5,640 nucleotides of DNA from Verrucomicrobiota bacterium (GTDB taxonomy: Bacteria > Verrucomicrobiota > Verrucomicrobiia > Limisphaerales > UBA1096), in the NCBI GenBank assembly GCA_015658765.1, contig DQOE01000431.1, positions 1-5,640 on the forward strand, written 5' to 3'. Positions 1-5,640 of this stretch are shown here, piece after piece. Under the pieces are notes generated by a model. It was not told the DNA's origin, did not search any database, and was given only the letters and a program-made list of their open reading frames with translations. Both the position numbers and the translations under genes were made by a program. The first letter of the stretch is position 1; every line of letters starts with the position of its first letter.

Positions 1-1100
1 ATGTGGGCGCCGGTGGCGTTGGTGTAGACGGCGTAGAGGCTTTGGCTGGCGGTCATGAACAGCCGGTTGCGTTTGCGGCCGCCGAAGCAGACGTTCGAGC
101 AGATCTCGGGCAACAATATTTGCCCGATGCGATCGCCGTTCGGGGCGAAGATGTGCACGCCGTCGTAGCCGGCACCAACCCAGCCGGCACTGGCCCAAAT
201 GTTGCCATCCACGTCAGCGCGAATGCCGTCGGCACCGCCCGCTGCTTCCTGCTTGGGCGCATTCTTTTGGGCCAGTTCTTCGGTTGTTGCCAGTCTGGCT
301 CCCCCTTGAGCTTTCATGGCTCTCATCGAGGCGAACTCTTTTCCGTTTTTCAGCTTCGCGCCGTCGACGTCCCACACTTTGATGTTTTTCCCGGAGCCAG
401 AGTCGGCGACGTAGAGTTTGCTCAAGTCGGGCGAGAAGCAGAGACCGTTTGGCTTGTGAATATCGTCCGTTAATTTCGTGATTTTTCCGCTTTTGGCGTC
501 GATGCGGTAGACGGCTTCCTTGAGTTCGAGCGGGCCTTTGTTGCCTTCGTAGTCCGACAGGCTGCCGTAGCCGGGGTCGGTGAACCAAATCGAGTCGTCG
601 CCGCGATGCACGACCGCGTCGTTCGGCGCATTGAACGGTTTGCCGTCGAACGTGGCCGCCAGCACGGTCTCGGTGCCGTCGTACTCGTAGCGCACCACGC
701 GTCGGTGTCCGTGCTGGCAGGAGATCTGCCGGCCCCGGTAGTCGAACGTGTTGCCGTTGCTGTTGCCGCTGGGTTTGCGGAACACACTCACGCGGTTGTC
801 GTCCTCGATCCAGCGCAGTTGCACGTCGTTGGGGATGTCGCTGAAAACCACGTACCGACCGACGCCGTTCCAGGCGCAGCCCTCGGTCCAAAGGGCGTTC
901 GGGCTGGTGTAGAGCCGCTGCACCGGCGTGTTGCCGATTTTGTATTTGTCGAAGCGCGGGTCGAGCGAAATAAGGTCGGGGTCGGGGTAGCGCGTCGGGT
1001 TTTGGCCGGTCCAATCACGAGCGGTGGCGGTGGCCAGGCTGGCACCGGCGACTGCTGCGGTGGCGAGAAAATTTCTACGATCGATGTGGATCTTGCTCAT
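1..1100 (-). CDS. Tat-exported SMP-30/gluconolactonase/LRE-family protein (3' end cut by window edge)
   Basis: Reading the minus strand from the ATG at 1098-1100 gives 366 codons without a stop, running off the left edge. Residues 1-27 are a twin-arginine signal (DRRNFL at 7-12, an alanine-rich core, likely cleavage after ATA at 25-27), so the protein should be exported folded. The rest is a SMP-30/gluconolactonase beta-propeller: TEGCAW near 72, WFTDPGYG near 172, HKPNGLCFSPD at 215-225, GGADGIRADVDGNIWAS at 288-304, and SNVCFGGRKRNRLFMTAS near 335-352. By family knowledge E73, N218 and D291 match the divalent-metal ligands Glu, Asn and Asp. The likely reaction is hydrolysis of an aldonolactone to the aldonic acid; the substrate cannot be read from sequence. 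Residues 259-287 are a charged, alanine-rich insertion just before the last ligand. SLYAVYTNATG at 354-364 is typical of the family's C-terminus, so probably only a few residues are missing. It is divergent from the LarA-like gene. No Shine-Dalgarno is visible, and the Tat signal fixes the start. Confidence 0.9.
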   Translation of the reverse strand, partial: MSKIHIDRRNFLATAAVAGASLATATARDWTGQNPTRYPDPDLISLDPRFDKYKIGNTPVQRLYTSPNALWTEGCAWNGVGRYVVFSDIPNDVQLRWIEDDNRVSVFRKPSGNSNGNTFDYRGRQISCQHGHRRVVRYEYDGTETVLAATFDGKPFNAPNDAVVHRGDDSIWFTDPGYGSLSDYEGNKGPLELKEAVYRIDAKSGKITKLTDDIHKPNGLCFSPDLSKLYVADSGSGKNIKVWDVDGAKLKNGKEFASMRAMKAQGGARLATTEELAQKNAPKQEAAGGADGIRADVDGNIWASAGWVGAGYDGVHIFAPNGDRIGQILLPEICSNVCFGGRKRNRLFMTASQSLYAVYTNATGAH

Positions 1101-1205
1101 AATATTTTAGGGTTAAACGGTGGCGCACAGCATCGCTTGGCCAAGCGGTGGGCGCAAGAAAAAGCTCGCGCTCTGCCAAGCGATTCCGTTGGATGGCTCC
1201 AGGCA
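1101..1205. promoter_or_regulatory. Divergent intergenic region, presumed promoters for the lactonase and the LarA-like gene
   Basis: This 105-bp gap separates the two divergent start codons at 1100 (minus) and 1206 (plus), so it must hold or adjoin promoters for both directions. It opens with an A/T-rich stretch (1101-1117) next to the lactonase start. Centrally it holds a perfect palindrome at 1134-1147, with a partial half-site TGCCAAGCG at 1174-1182. I cannot assign reliable -35/-10 boxes or a Shine-Dalgarno to either gene. The regulatory role is inferred from gene orientation alone. Confidence 0.45.
1134..1147. repeat. Perfect 14-bp palindrome CGCTTGGCCAAGCG
   Basis: The 14 bases are identical to their reverse complement, centred between 1140 and 1141, inside the divergent intergenic region. 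The same 14-mer recurs within the 16-bp palindrome at 2412-2427, and its 10-bp core CTTGGCCAAG recurs at 1557 and 1778. Position alone would suggest an operator for the divergent genes, but the other copies lie inside coding sequence. An iterated genomic palindrome is therefore at least as likely. Confidence 0.7.
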
Positions 1206-2480
1206 ATGGCCGACGAATTTCCAAGAATGTTCCGCGTTCGGCAGCAGTTCGATGCCACGCCGCCGGTCGATGTTGCCGCCTCGGTCGTTGATGGGTTTGC
1301 GGCGATTCGCGGGCAGTTGAAGCCGGGGATGCGGATCGCTGTCGGCGTAGGGAGCCGGGGCATTTCGAACTTGGGCAAGGTCGTCGCAGCCGTCATCGGC
1401 GAGTTGAAAAGTGCCGGTGCGGAGCCGTTCATTCTCCCGGCGATGGGCAGCCACGGCGGCGCGACGCCGGAAGGGCAGGCCGGGTTGCTCGCCGACTACG
1501 GCGTCACCGAGGCGTCGATGGGCGTGCCGGTTCGTGCCTCGATGGAGGCCGGGTCGCTTGGCCAAGTGGAGGGCGGACAGGACGTGCCGTGGAGCCGCGA
1601 GGCGTTGGCGGCGGACGGCGTCATCGTGATCAACCGAGTCAAGCCGCACACCGACTTTGCCGGGCCGATGGGCAGCGGGCTGACCAAGATGCTCGTCGTC
1701 GGCCTGGGCAAACACGCCGGTGCCTCGGCGTACCACGCGGCCGCGCTCACGCTCGGCTACGAGGCGGCGTTGATGCGCTTGGCCAAGGTGGTTTTTGCGC
1801 GGGCGCCGGTCCTCGGCGGCGTGGCCATTGTCGAGAACGCGATGCACGACACGGCTCGTGTCGAGGTGCTTGCGGCCGACGCGATTCCCGGGCGCGAGCC
1901 GGAGCTTTGCGCCGAGGCGGCGACGATGATGCCGGCGCTGCCGTTCGACGAAATCGACCTGCTGATCGTCGATCAAATCGGCAAAAACATCAGCGGCACC
2001 GGCATGGACACCAACACGATCGGCCGCGGCGTGCACGGCTATAATCTCATGCCGGGGGACGCGTTGGCCAAGCCGTTCATCTGGCGGATTTTCGTGCGCG
2101 GCCTGACGCCGGAGACACACGGCAACGCCATCGGCATCGGCTTGGCTGAGGCGACGACCAAGCGGCTGGTTGCCGGGGTGGACGCCGCCGCGCTGCGCAC
2201 CAACGTGCTCACGTCGCGTGCTGTCCAGTGCGCCAAGTTGCCGATGGATTTTGCGACCGACGCCGAGGCGATCCGCGCCATGCTGGCGTCGCTGCCCGAT
2301 TCCGATCCTGCCAAGGCGCGGGTGGTGCGCATCCGCGACACGCTTTCGCTTGGCACGCTCGAGGTCTCCGCCGCATTGGCCGCCGAGGTGGCGGCGCATC
2401 CCGCGGTCGAGCCGCTTGGCCAAGCGGAGCCGATGCAGTTCGGGGTTGACGGCAATCTGTCGCCACTGGAATTGGACTGA
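1206..2480 (+). CDS. LarA-like protein (nickel-pincer lactate racemase family, DUF2088), probable 2-hydroxy-acid racemase/epimerase
   Basis: This 424-residue protein has no signal peptide, so it is expected in the cytoplasm. It resembles the lactate racemase LarA family, whose members use a nickel-pincer nucleotide cofactor to invert the carbon bearing the hydroxyl of 2-hydroxy acids. Counterparts of LarA functional residues can be placed by motif and spacing: GSRGI (R51, like Arg75), GSHGG (H83, like His108), RVKPHTDF (H148, like His174), GLTKML (K161, like the cofactor-bearing Lys184), SAYH (H177, like the nickel ligand His200, with the same 16-residue spacing), and DQIGK (Q257 and K260, like Gln295 and Lys298). 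The correspondences are recalled from the Lactiplantibacillus enzyme, not aligned by software. The frame stays open upstream to 606, but that part lies antisense to the lactonase. The ATG at 1206 gives MADEFPRMFRVRQQF, a family-like N-terminus; the ATG at 1227 is the alternative. The substrate is unknown. Lactate, malate or a sugar acid are possible, and the lactonase next door favours an aldonate. No cofactor-maturation genes (larB, larC, larE) are in the window. Confidence 0.88.
   Translation: MADEFPRMFRVRQQFDATPPVDVAASVVDGFAAIRGQLKPGMRIAVGVGSRGISNLGKVVAAVIGELKSAGAEPFILPAMGSHGGATPEGQAGLLADYGVTEASMGVPVRASMEAGSLGQVEGGQDVPWSREALAADGVIVINRVKPHTDFAGPMGSGLTKMLVVGLGKHAGASAYHAAALTLGYEAALMRLAKVVFARAPVLGGVAIVENAMHDTARVEVLAADAIPGREPELCAEAATMMPALPFDEIDLLIVDQIGKNISGTGMDTNTIGRGVHGYNLMPGDALAKPFIWRIFVRGLTPETHGNAIGIGLAEATTKRLVAGVDAAALRTNVLTSRAVQCAKLPMDFATDAEAIRAMLASLPDSDPAKARVVRIRDTLSLGTLEVSAALAAEVAAHPAVEPLGQAEPMQFGVDGNLSPLELD
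1555..1568. repeat. Imperfect copy of the palindrome (CGCTTGGCCAAGTG)
   Basis: This copy matches the 14-bp palindrome at 13 of 14 positions and keeps the 10-bp core intact (1557-1566). Here the core is read in the LarA-like gene as codons for Leu-Gly-Gln (ctt ggc caa). Confidence 0.55.
1776..1789. repeat. Imperfect copy of the palindrome (CGCTTGGCCAAGGT)
   Basis: The 10-bp core CTTGGCCAAG is intact (1778-1787). Here it is read as Arg-Leu-Ala-Lys (cgc ttg gcc aag), a different codon phase from the copies at 1557 and 2415. This argues that the conserved unit is DNA and not peptide. Confidence 0.55.
2061..2075. repeat. Degenerate copy of the palindrome (GTTGGCCAAG core)
   Basis: GTTGGCCAAG at 2063-2072 differs from the core at one base and is followed by CCG. 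It is read as Ala-Leu-Ala-Lys-Pro in the LarA-like gene. It may be a decayed member of the series or chance similarity. Confidence 0.3.
2412..2427. repeat. Perfect 16-bp palindrome CCGCTTGGCCAAGCGG
   Basis: This is the longest copy of the series, a perfect 16-bp inverted repeat centred between 2419 and 2420, near the 3' end of the LarA-like gene, where it encodes Pro-Leu-Gly-Gln-Ala. It contains the same 14-mer found upstream at 1134-1147, so two perfect copies bracket the gene. It is not followed by a T-run, so it does not look like an intrinsic terminator. Confidence 0.7.
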
Positions 2481-2539
2481 GTTGCGCGTGCGAACGTCAT
2501 CGACAAGTGGCGGCGCTTGGCTATCTTCTGTCGCCATCA

Positions 2540-3634
2540 ATGGGGGTTCCTTTTTTGAAAATACGATTCGTTAACGGACTGTTTGTTCAGCTTGGCCTGT
2601 TTGGGTTGGTGATTGCCGCGGCGCTTGCCCGGGAACCCAACGACGAGTGGGTCGAGACGGACATCACCGCGCGGGCCGGGTTGCGATACGACGTCGTCCG
2701 GTTCGCCGCCAAGCCGGGCCAGGCGATCCGGGTAAAACTCATCAACGGCGACGACATGGCGCACAACCTCGTCTTCACAAAGCCCGGCCAGCGGCAAGCT
2801 GTGGCCACCGCCGCGCTCGCGCTGGGCGTTGATGGTGAGGCGAAAAACTGGGTGCCCGATCATGATGCGGTTTTGTGGTCGACGCCGGTGCTGCCGCCGG
2901 GAGAGCAGCATGTGCTGCAGTTCACCGCGCCGGTGGAACCGGGAATTTATCCGTACGTCTGCACGTACCCCGGGCACGGCTTCCTGATGTACGGTGCGAT
3001 GTACGTCGGTGTTTCGATGCCGGAATTGGCCACGGATCAACACGTACCCGAACTGGCCCGGCAGGGGAAAGCGGCTCAAAAACAGTTTCACGCCTGGGGA
3101 CATAAACGTCCGCTGATGTATCGCATTTTCATGCCGGACGCTTCCCCGGCAGCGATCGCTGTGGGGCTGAAACACGGGCAGAATTACTGCTGGGACGCCG
3201 GGCAGTGCCGGTTGCGATACGCGTGGTACGGTGGGTTTGTCGATCCGTCGCCGGTGTGGCGCGGCAACGGCAACGGCTTGGCCGGGGTCTTGGGCACGAA
3301 GTATTGGGAGTCAGAGATGCCCGGCACGATCCGGGTGGGTGGCGGTGATTCCGAGCCGGAGTTTTTGGGCTACAAAAAAGTCGATGGCCAGCCGGAGTTC
3401 CATTTCCGCGTCAACGACACGGACGTGTATGAATTGATCACTCCACTTCATTCGATCATTGGGATTCAACGTTCATTTCGAATCCCGAACAACACGCAGC
3501 CGGTCTCGCTTCCGGTCGGCCCGACGAGCCGGGTGGCTTTTGAGCACAGCGCGGGCAAACTCGAGAATGGCCTGCTGACGTTGTCCGCAGAAGAGGCCAG
3601 GGCGTTTACCGTTTTCATCGGGTTGATCAAGTAA
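2540..3634 (+). CDS. Exported azurin/auracyanin-like type-1 copper protein with a conserved C-terminal domain
   Basis: This 364-residue protein starts with a Sec-type signal (a basic KIRF near 7-10, then a hydrophobic segment at about 13-29 ending in AAALA). Residues 35-158 form a cupredoxin domain with all four type-1 copper ligands of the azurin kind: His in MAHNLVF (H75), then CTYPGHGFLM giving C141, H146 and M150. Azurin has the same Cys-x4-His-x3-Met spacing. Such domains carry one electron between exported redox partners. Residues 159-364 are a second domain with PLMYRIFMPDASPAAIAVGL (191-210), YCWDAGQCRLRYAW (216-229, with Cys pair C217 and C223) and WRGNGNG (240-246). I recognise this as recurrent in PVC and related bacteria, but its function is not known to me. 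The ATG at 2540 is chosen because it directly precedes the signal. GTG 2507 would add 11 non-signal-like residues, and TTG 2555 sits 8 bases after a GGGGG run and is a real alternative. The stop is 6 bp before the propeller gene, so the two are probably co-transcribed and functionally paired. Confidence 0.9.
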   Translation: MGVPFLKIRFVNGLFVQLGLFGLVIAAALAREPNDEWVETDITARAGLRYDVVRFAAKPGQAIRVKLINGDDMAHNLVFTKPGQRQAVATAALALGVDGEAKNWVPDHDAVLWSTPVLPPGEQHVLQFTAPVEPGIYPYVCTYPGHGFLMYGAMYVGVSMPELATDQHVPELARQGKAAQKQFHAWGHKRPLMYRIFMPDASPAAIAVGLKHGQNYCWDAGQCRLRYAWYGGFVDPSPVWRGNGNGLAGVLGTKYWESEMPGTIRVGGGDSEPEFLGYKKVDGQPEFHFRVNDTDVYELITPLHSIIGIQRSFRIPNNTQPVSLPVGPTSRVAFEHSAGKLENGLLTLSAEEARAFTVFIGLIK

Positions 3635-3640
3635 GTCACG

Positions 3641-5182
3641 ATGAGAGTTACAGGACGAATACTGACAATTGCTGGGTTGGTTGCGGCTGTTTCCATGCGT
3701 GCGGCGGGCATCGGCGACTATTACTCGCTGGAAAACATCGCCACGCCCAAGGGGCTCGATCCGCAAGTCGGCGGGCTGGACTTCATGCCGAACGGGCGCT
3801 TGGTTGCCTGTTTTCACCGTGGCGAGGTGTACACGTACGATCCCGGCAAGGGCGAGTGGAGGTTATTCGCCGATGGGCTGCAGGAGCCGCTTGGCATCGT
3901 GGCGATAAACGACCGCGAAGTCGTCGTCATGCAGCGGCCGGAGTTGACGCGCATCACTGACACCGACGGCGACGGCGAGGCGGATCAGTACAAAACGGTG
4001 TGCGACGATTTTGGCATGACCGGCAACTACCACGAGTTCGCCTTTGGGCCGGCGCGGGATGCGCGCGGCAACTTGTACGTCGGTCTGAATCTGGCCTCTA
4101 GTGGAGCGAGCATCCGGCCGGAGTTGCGGGGGGAGTTTCGCCACTACGGACAGTCGCGCGAAGGCTTCAAGGCCAGCAGCTACGGTAGGGCGTCCGGCCG
4201 CATGTACACGGCCACGCCGTACCGCGGCTGGGTGTTGAAGATCACCCCGGAGGGCGAAATGACACCGTTTGCGCCCGGTTTTCGGTCGCCAAACGGGGTG
4301 GGTTTCGACCTCGATGGGCGGTTGTTTGTGACCGACAACCAGGGCGACTGGCTGGGCACGAGCAAACTGTTTCACGTGCAGCGCGGGAAATTTTACGGAC
4401 ACCCGGCGAGTTTGGCATGGACGAATGAATGGAAGAAGGGGCGCAACCCGCTGAAGGTTGCTTCAGCCGAATTTGATGCCAAACGCATCCGCGCAACAGT
4501 GCTTTTCCCTCATGGGTTGATGGCCAACAGCCCGACCCAGCCGATCCCCGATTCTTCCGGCGGCAAATTTGGCCCGTTCGCCGCTCAACTGTTCGTCGGC
4601 GAAATGAACCGGGCGCGGATCGTGCGCGTGATGTTGGACAAGGTCGCCGGCGAATGGCAGGGCGCGTGCGTGCCGTTTTACGACGGCGCAGGCTTGGGCA
4701 AAGGTAACCACCGGTTTGTTTTTGGCAAAGACGGCAGCATGTGGGTGGGCCAAACACACCTCTCGTGGGTCGGCGGCCAAGGTGTGCAGCGAATCAAGTG
4801 GAACGGAAAAACGCCAATGGAAGTCGAGTCGATGAAGCTACTTCGCAACGGCTTCAAGCTGACATTCACCAAGCCTTTGGCCACGGGCGCGGGCCATCAC
4901 GATCATTTTCAGTTCACTCGCTACTACTACGAGTACCGGCAGGGCTACGGCTCACCGCAACTCGGAACGGAAGCGGTGCAGATTGCAGGCTTGAAACTCC
5001 TGATGGGCGACAGAACGTTGATGATCTATTTGGATAAGCTGACCCCGGGCTACGTCTATCAGCTCGACCTGAACAACATCGCCGCCGCCGATGGTTCGCC
5101 GCTTGTAAATGCGCTGGTTTGCTACACGCTGAACCGGCTCACCAACGGCGACGACAAGGCGCCGCACTTGGTGCAAAAATAA
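3641..5182 (+). CDS. Exported L-sorbosone/PQQ-sugar-dehydrogenase-like beta-propeller protein
   Basis: This 513-residue protein has an N-terminal Sec-type signal at residues 1-22 (MRVTGRILTIAGLVAAVSM, ending near RAAG). Residues about 40-390 contain repeated propeller blades: GGLDFMPNGRLVACF (44-58), PLGIVAIND (83-91), a calcium-loop-like DTDGDGEAD (107-115), YHEFAFGPARDARGNLYVGL (130-149), RSPNGVGFDLDGRLFVTDN (215-233), QLFVGEMNRARIVRV (316-330) and HRFVFGKDGSMWVGQTHLSW (357-376). This pattern fits the soluble sugar-dehydrogenase/sorbosone-dehydrogenase-like propellers expanded in PVC bacteria. Residues about 395-500 form an Ig-like C-terminal domain (GFKLTFTKPL at 404-413, LTPGYVYQLDLNNI at 467-480, YTLNRL at 495-500). 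No CxxCH haem motif is present among its four cysteines, unlike many relatives that carry a cytochrome c domain. PQQ binding is not proven by sequence, so the role as an oxidoreductase is inferred. It follows the copper protein by 6 bp, which makes that protein its likely electron acceptor. Confidence 0.87.
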   Translation: MRVTGRILTIAGLVAAVSMRAAGIGDYYSLENIATPKGLDPQVGGLDFMPNGRLVACFHRGEVYTYDPGKGEWRLFADGLQEPLGIVAINDREVVVMQRPELTRITDTDGDGEADQYKTVCDDFGMTGNYHEFAFGPARDARGNLYVGLNLASSGASIRPELRGEFRHYGQSREGFKASSYGRASGRMYTATPYRGWVLKITPEGEMTPFAPGFRSPNGVGFDLDGRLFVTDNQGDWLGTSKLFHVQRGKFYGHPASLAWTNEWKKGRNPLKVASAEFDAKRIRATVLFPHGLMANSPTQPIPDSSGGKFGPFAAQLFVGEMNRARIVRVMLDKVAGEWQGACVPFYDGAGLGKGNHRFVFGKDGSMWVGQTHLSWVGGQGVQRIKWNGKTPMEVESMKLLRNGFKLTFTKPLATGAGHHDHFQFTRYYYEYRQGYGSPQLGTEAVQIAGLKLLMGDRTLMIYLDKLTPGYVYQLDLNNIAAADGSPLVNALVCYTLNRLTNGDDKAPHLVQK

Positions 5183-5251
5183 ACTCGCCTGCGACTCCGA
5201 TTCGCTCCAACAATCCGCCGGAAAACTTAACGAACCACACACGAATCAAAC

Positions 5252-5640
5252 ATGCCCAATACACCCCAAAATCCCATGAGCCGACGCGATTTATTGAAGA
5301 CGACTGGCGTTGCCACCGCTGGCCTGTTGGCTGGCAGCGCCACGGCGCAGGCCAAGCAGAAAAAAGGAGGCGACCCGTTCCGGTACTGCCTGAACATGAG
5401 TACGATCCGCGGGCAGGAATTGTCCGTCACCGAGGAGGTCGATGTCGCCGGCAAGGCGGGCTACGACGCCATTGAGCCGTGGTTGGGCAAGCTCAATGAC
5501 TACAAGAACAACGGCGGCTCGCTGAAGGATTTGCGCAAGCGCATCGAGGATCACGGGCTGACTGTCGAGAGTGCGATTGGCTTTGCGCGTTGGATTGTCG
5601 ATGACGACGCGCAGCGAGCCAAGGGCCTCGAGGACGCCCG
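5252..5640 (+). CDS. Tat-exported TIM-barrel sugar isomerase/epimerase-like protein (N-terminal 129 residues, cut by window edge)
   Basis: The frame from the ATG at 5252 stays open to the window end. Residues 9-34 are a strong twin-arginine signal (MSRRDLLKTTG, hydrophobic GVATAGLLAGSATA, then AQA), so the protein is predicted to be exported folded. From residue 43 it reads like a xylose-isomerase-like TIM barrel (AP endonuclease family 2 fold): RYCLNMSTIRG (44-54) as the first strand, VDVAGKAGYDAIEPWLGKL (63-81) as the second helix and strand with E75 in the usual place, and RKRIEDHGLTVESAIGFARW (95-114) as the third. These proteins isomerise or epimerise sugars, or act on sugar derivatives, usually with a divalent metal bound by residues that would lie beyond the edge. 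The start could also be the ATG at 5276 (residue 9), directly before the RR motif. It lies 69 bp after the propeller gene on the same strand with no terminator seen, so it may be part of the same operon. The substrate is not identifiable. Confidence 0.83.
   Translation, partial: MPNTPQNPMSRRDLLKTTGVATAGLLAGSATAQAKQKKGGDPFRYCLNMSTIRGQELSVTEEVDVAGKAGYDAIEPWLGKLNDYKNNGGSLKDLRKRIEDHGLTVESAIGFARWIVDDDAQRAKGLEDA

Noticed and set aside
1103..1110. TAAAAT on the minus strand as a -10 box for the lactonase
   Set aside because: It would start transcription at or inside the start codon and has no matching -35 element at the right distance. A/T-rich hexamers at gene starts are common by chance.
606..1205. 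A 200-codon upstream extension of the LarA-like reading frame
   Set aside because: It lies antisense to the lactonase, which has unmistakable family motifs over the same bases. The extension resembles no LarA N-terminus and is explained by G/C-rich codons on the opposite strand.
2508..2535. Possible hairpin (tggcg ... cgcca) between the LarA-like gene and the copper gene as a terminator
   Set aside because: The stem is only five base pairs with a long loop and no following T-run, so I do not support a terminator here.
1113..2540. A 475-codon minus-strand open frame
   Set aside because: It is the mirror of the LarA-like gene, is Arg/His-rich and shows no recognisable motif. The plus-strand frame has the conserved residues.
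3188..3208. Cys pair in YCWDAGQCR of the copper protein as a haem-binding site
   Set aside because: The spacing is Cys-x5-Cys followed by Arg, not Cys-x2-Cys-His, so it is not a c-type haem motif.
5183..5251. Gap before the TIM-barrel gene searched for a terminator, promoter or small RNA
   Set aside because: No stable stem, T-run or promoter pair could be seen in these 69 bases.

Overview
The window (roughly 60% G+C by eye) looks like bacterial chromosome from the PVC superphylum, planctomycete or verrucomicrobial. Four things suggest this: Tat-exported SMP-30-type lactonases and TIM-barrel sugar isomerases, an L-sorbosone-dehydrogenase-like propeller with the C-terminal domain typical of these phyla, a azurin/auracyanin-like copper protein fused to a second conserved domain, and the absence of clear Shine-Dalgarno sequences. 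The phylum is inferred from protein types. No rRNA or marker gene is present.

Layout: Positions 1-1100 (minus strand) hold a nearly complete Tat-exported SMP-30/gluconolactonase-family protein that runs off the left edge. A 105-bp divergent intergenic region (1101-1205) carries a perfect 14-bp palindrome. Four genes then run on the plus strand: a LarA-like (lactate racemase family, DUF2088) protein at 1206-2480, an exported type-1 copper protein at 2540-3634, an exported six-bladed-type beta-propeller dehydrogenase-like protein at 3641-5182, and the N-terminal part of a Tat-exported TIM-barrel sugar isomerase/epimerase-like protein from 5252 to the right edge. Gaps in the plus-strand run are about 59, 6 and 69 bp, and I see no convincing terminator in them. 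The copper protein and the propeller are the most tightly linked pair. No intergenic stretch exceeds about 105 bp. I found no RNA gene, insertion sequence, CRISPR array or origin.

How they may work together (inference): the propeller oxidises a sugar or sugar alcohol outside the cytoplasm and passes electrons to the copper protein. The SMP-30 protein opens the resulting lactone. The LarA-like protein, the only one without an export signal, epimerises the resulting 2-hydroxy acid (aldonate) at C2 in the cytoplasm. The TIM-barrel protein acts on a related sugar. This would be an oxidative sugar or sugar-acid route.

The most unexpected DNA-level signal is a palindrome, CTTGGCCAAG, often extended to CGCTTGGCCAAGCG. 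It occurs four times exactly and once with one mismatch, all between 1134 and 2427, and it is read in different codon phases. It looks like a genome-specific iterated palindrome or a binding site rather than a protein-driven repeat.
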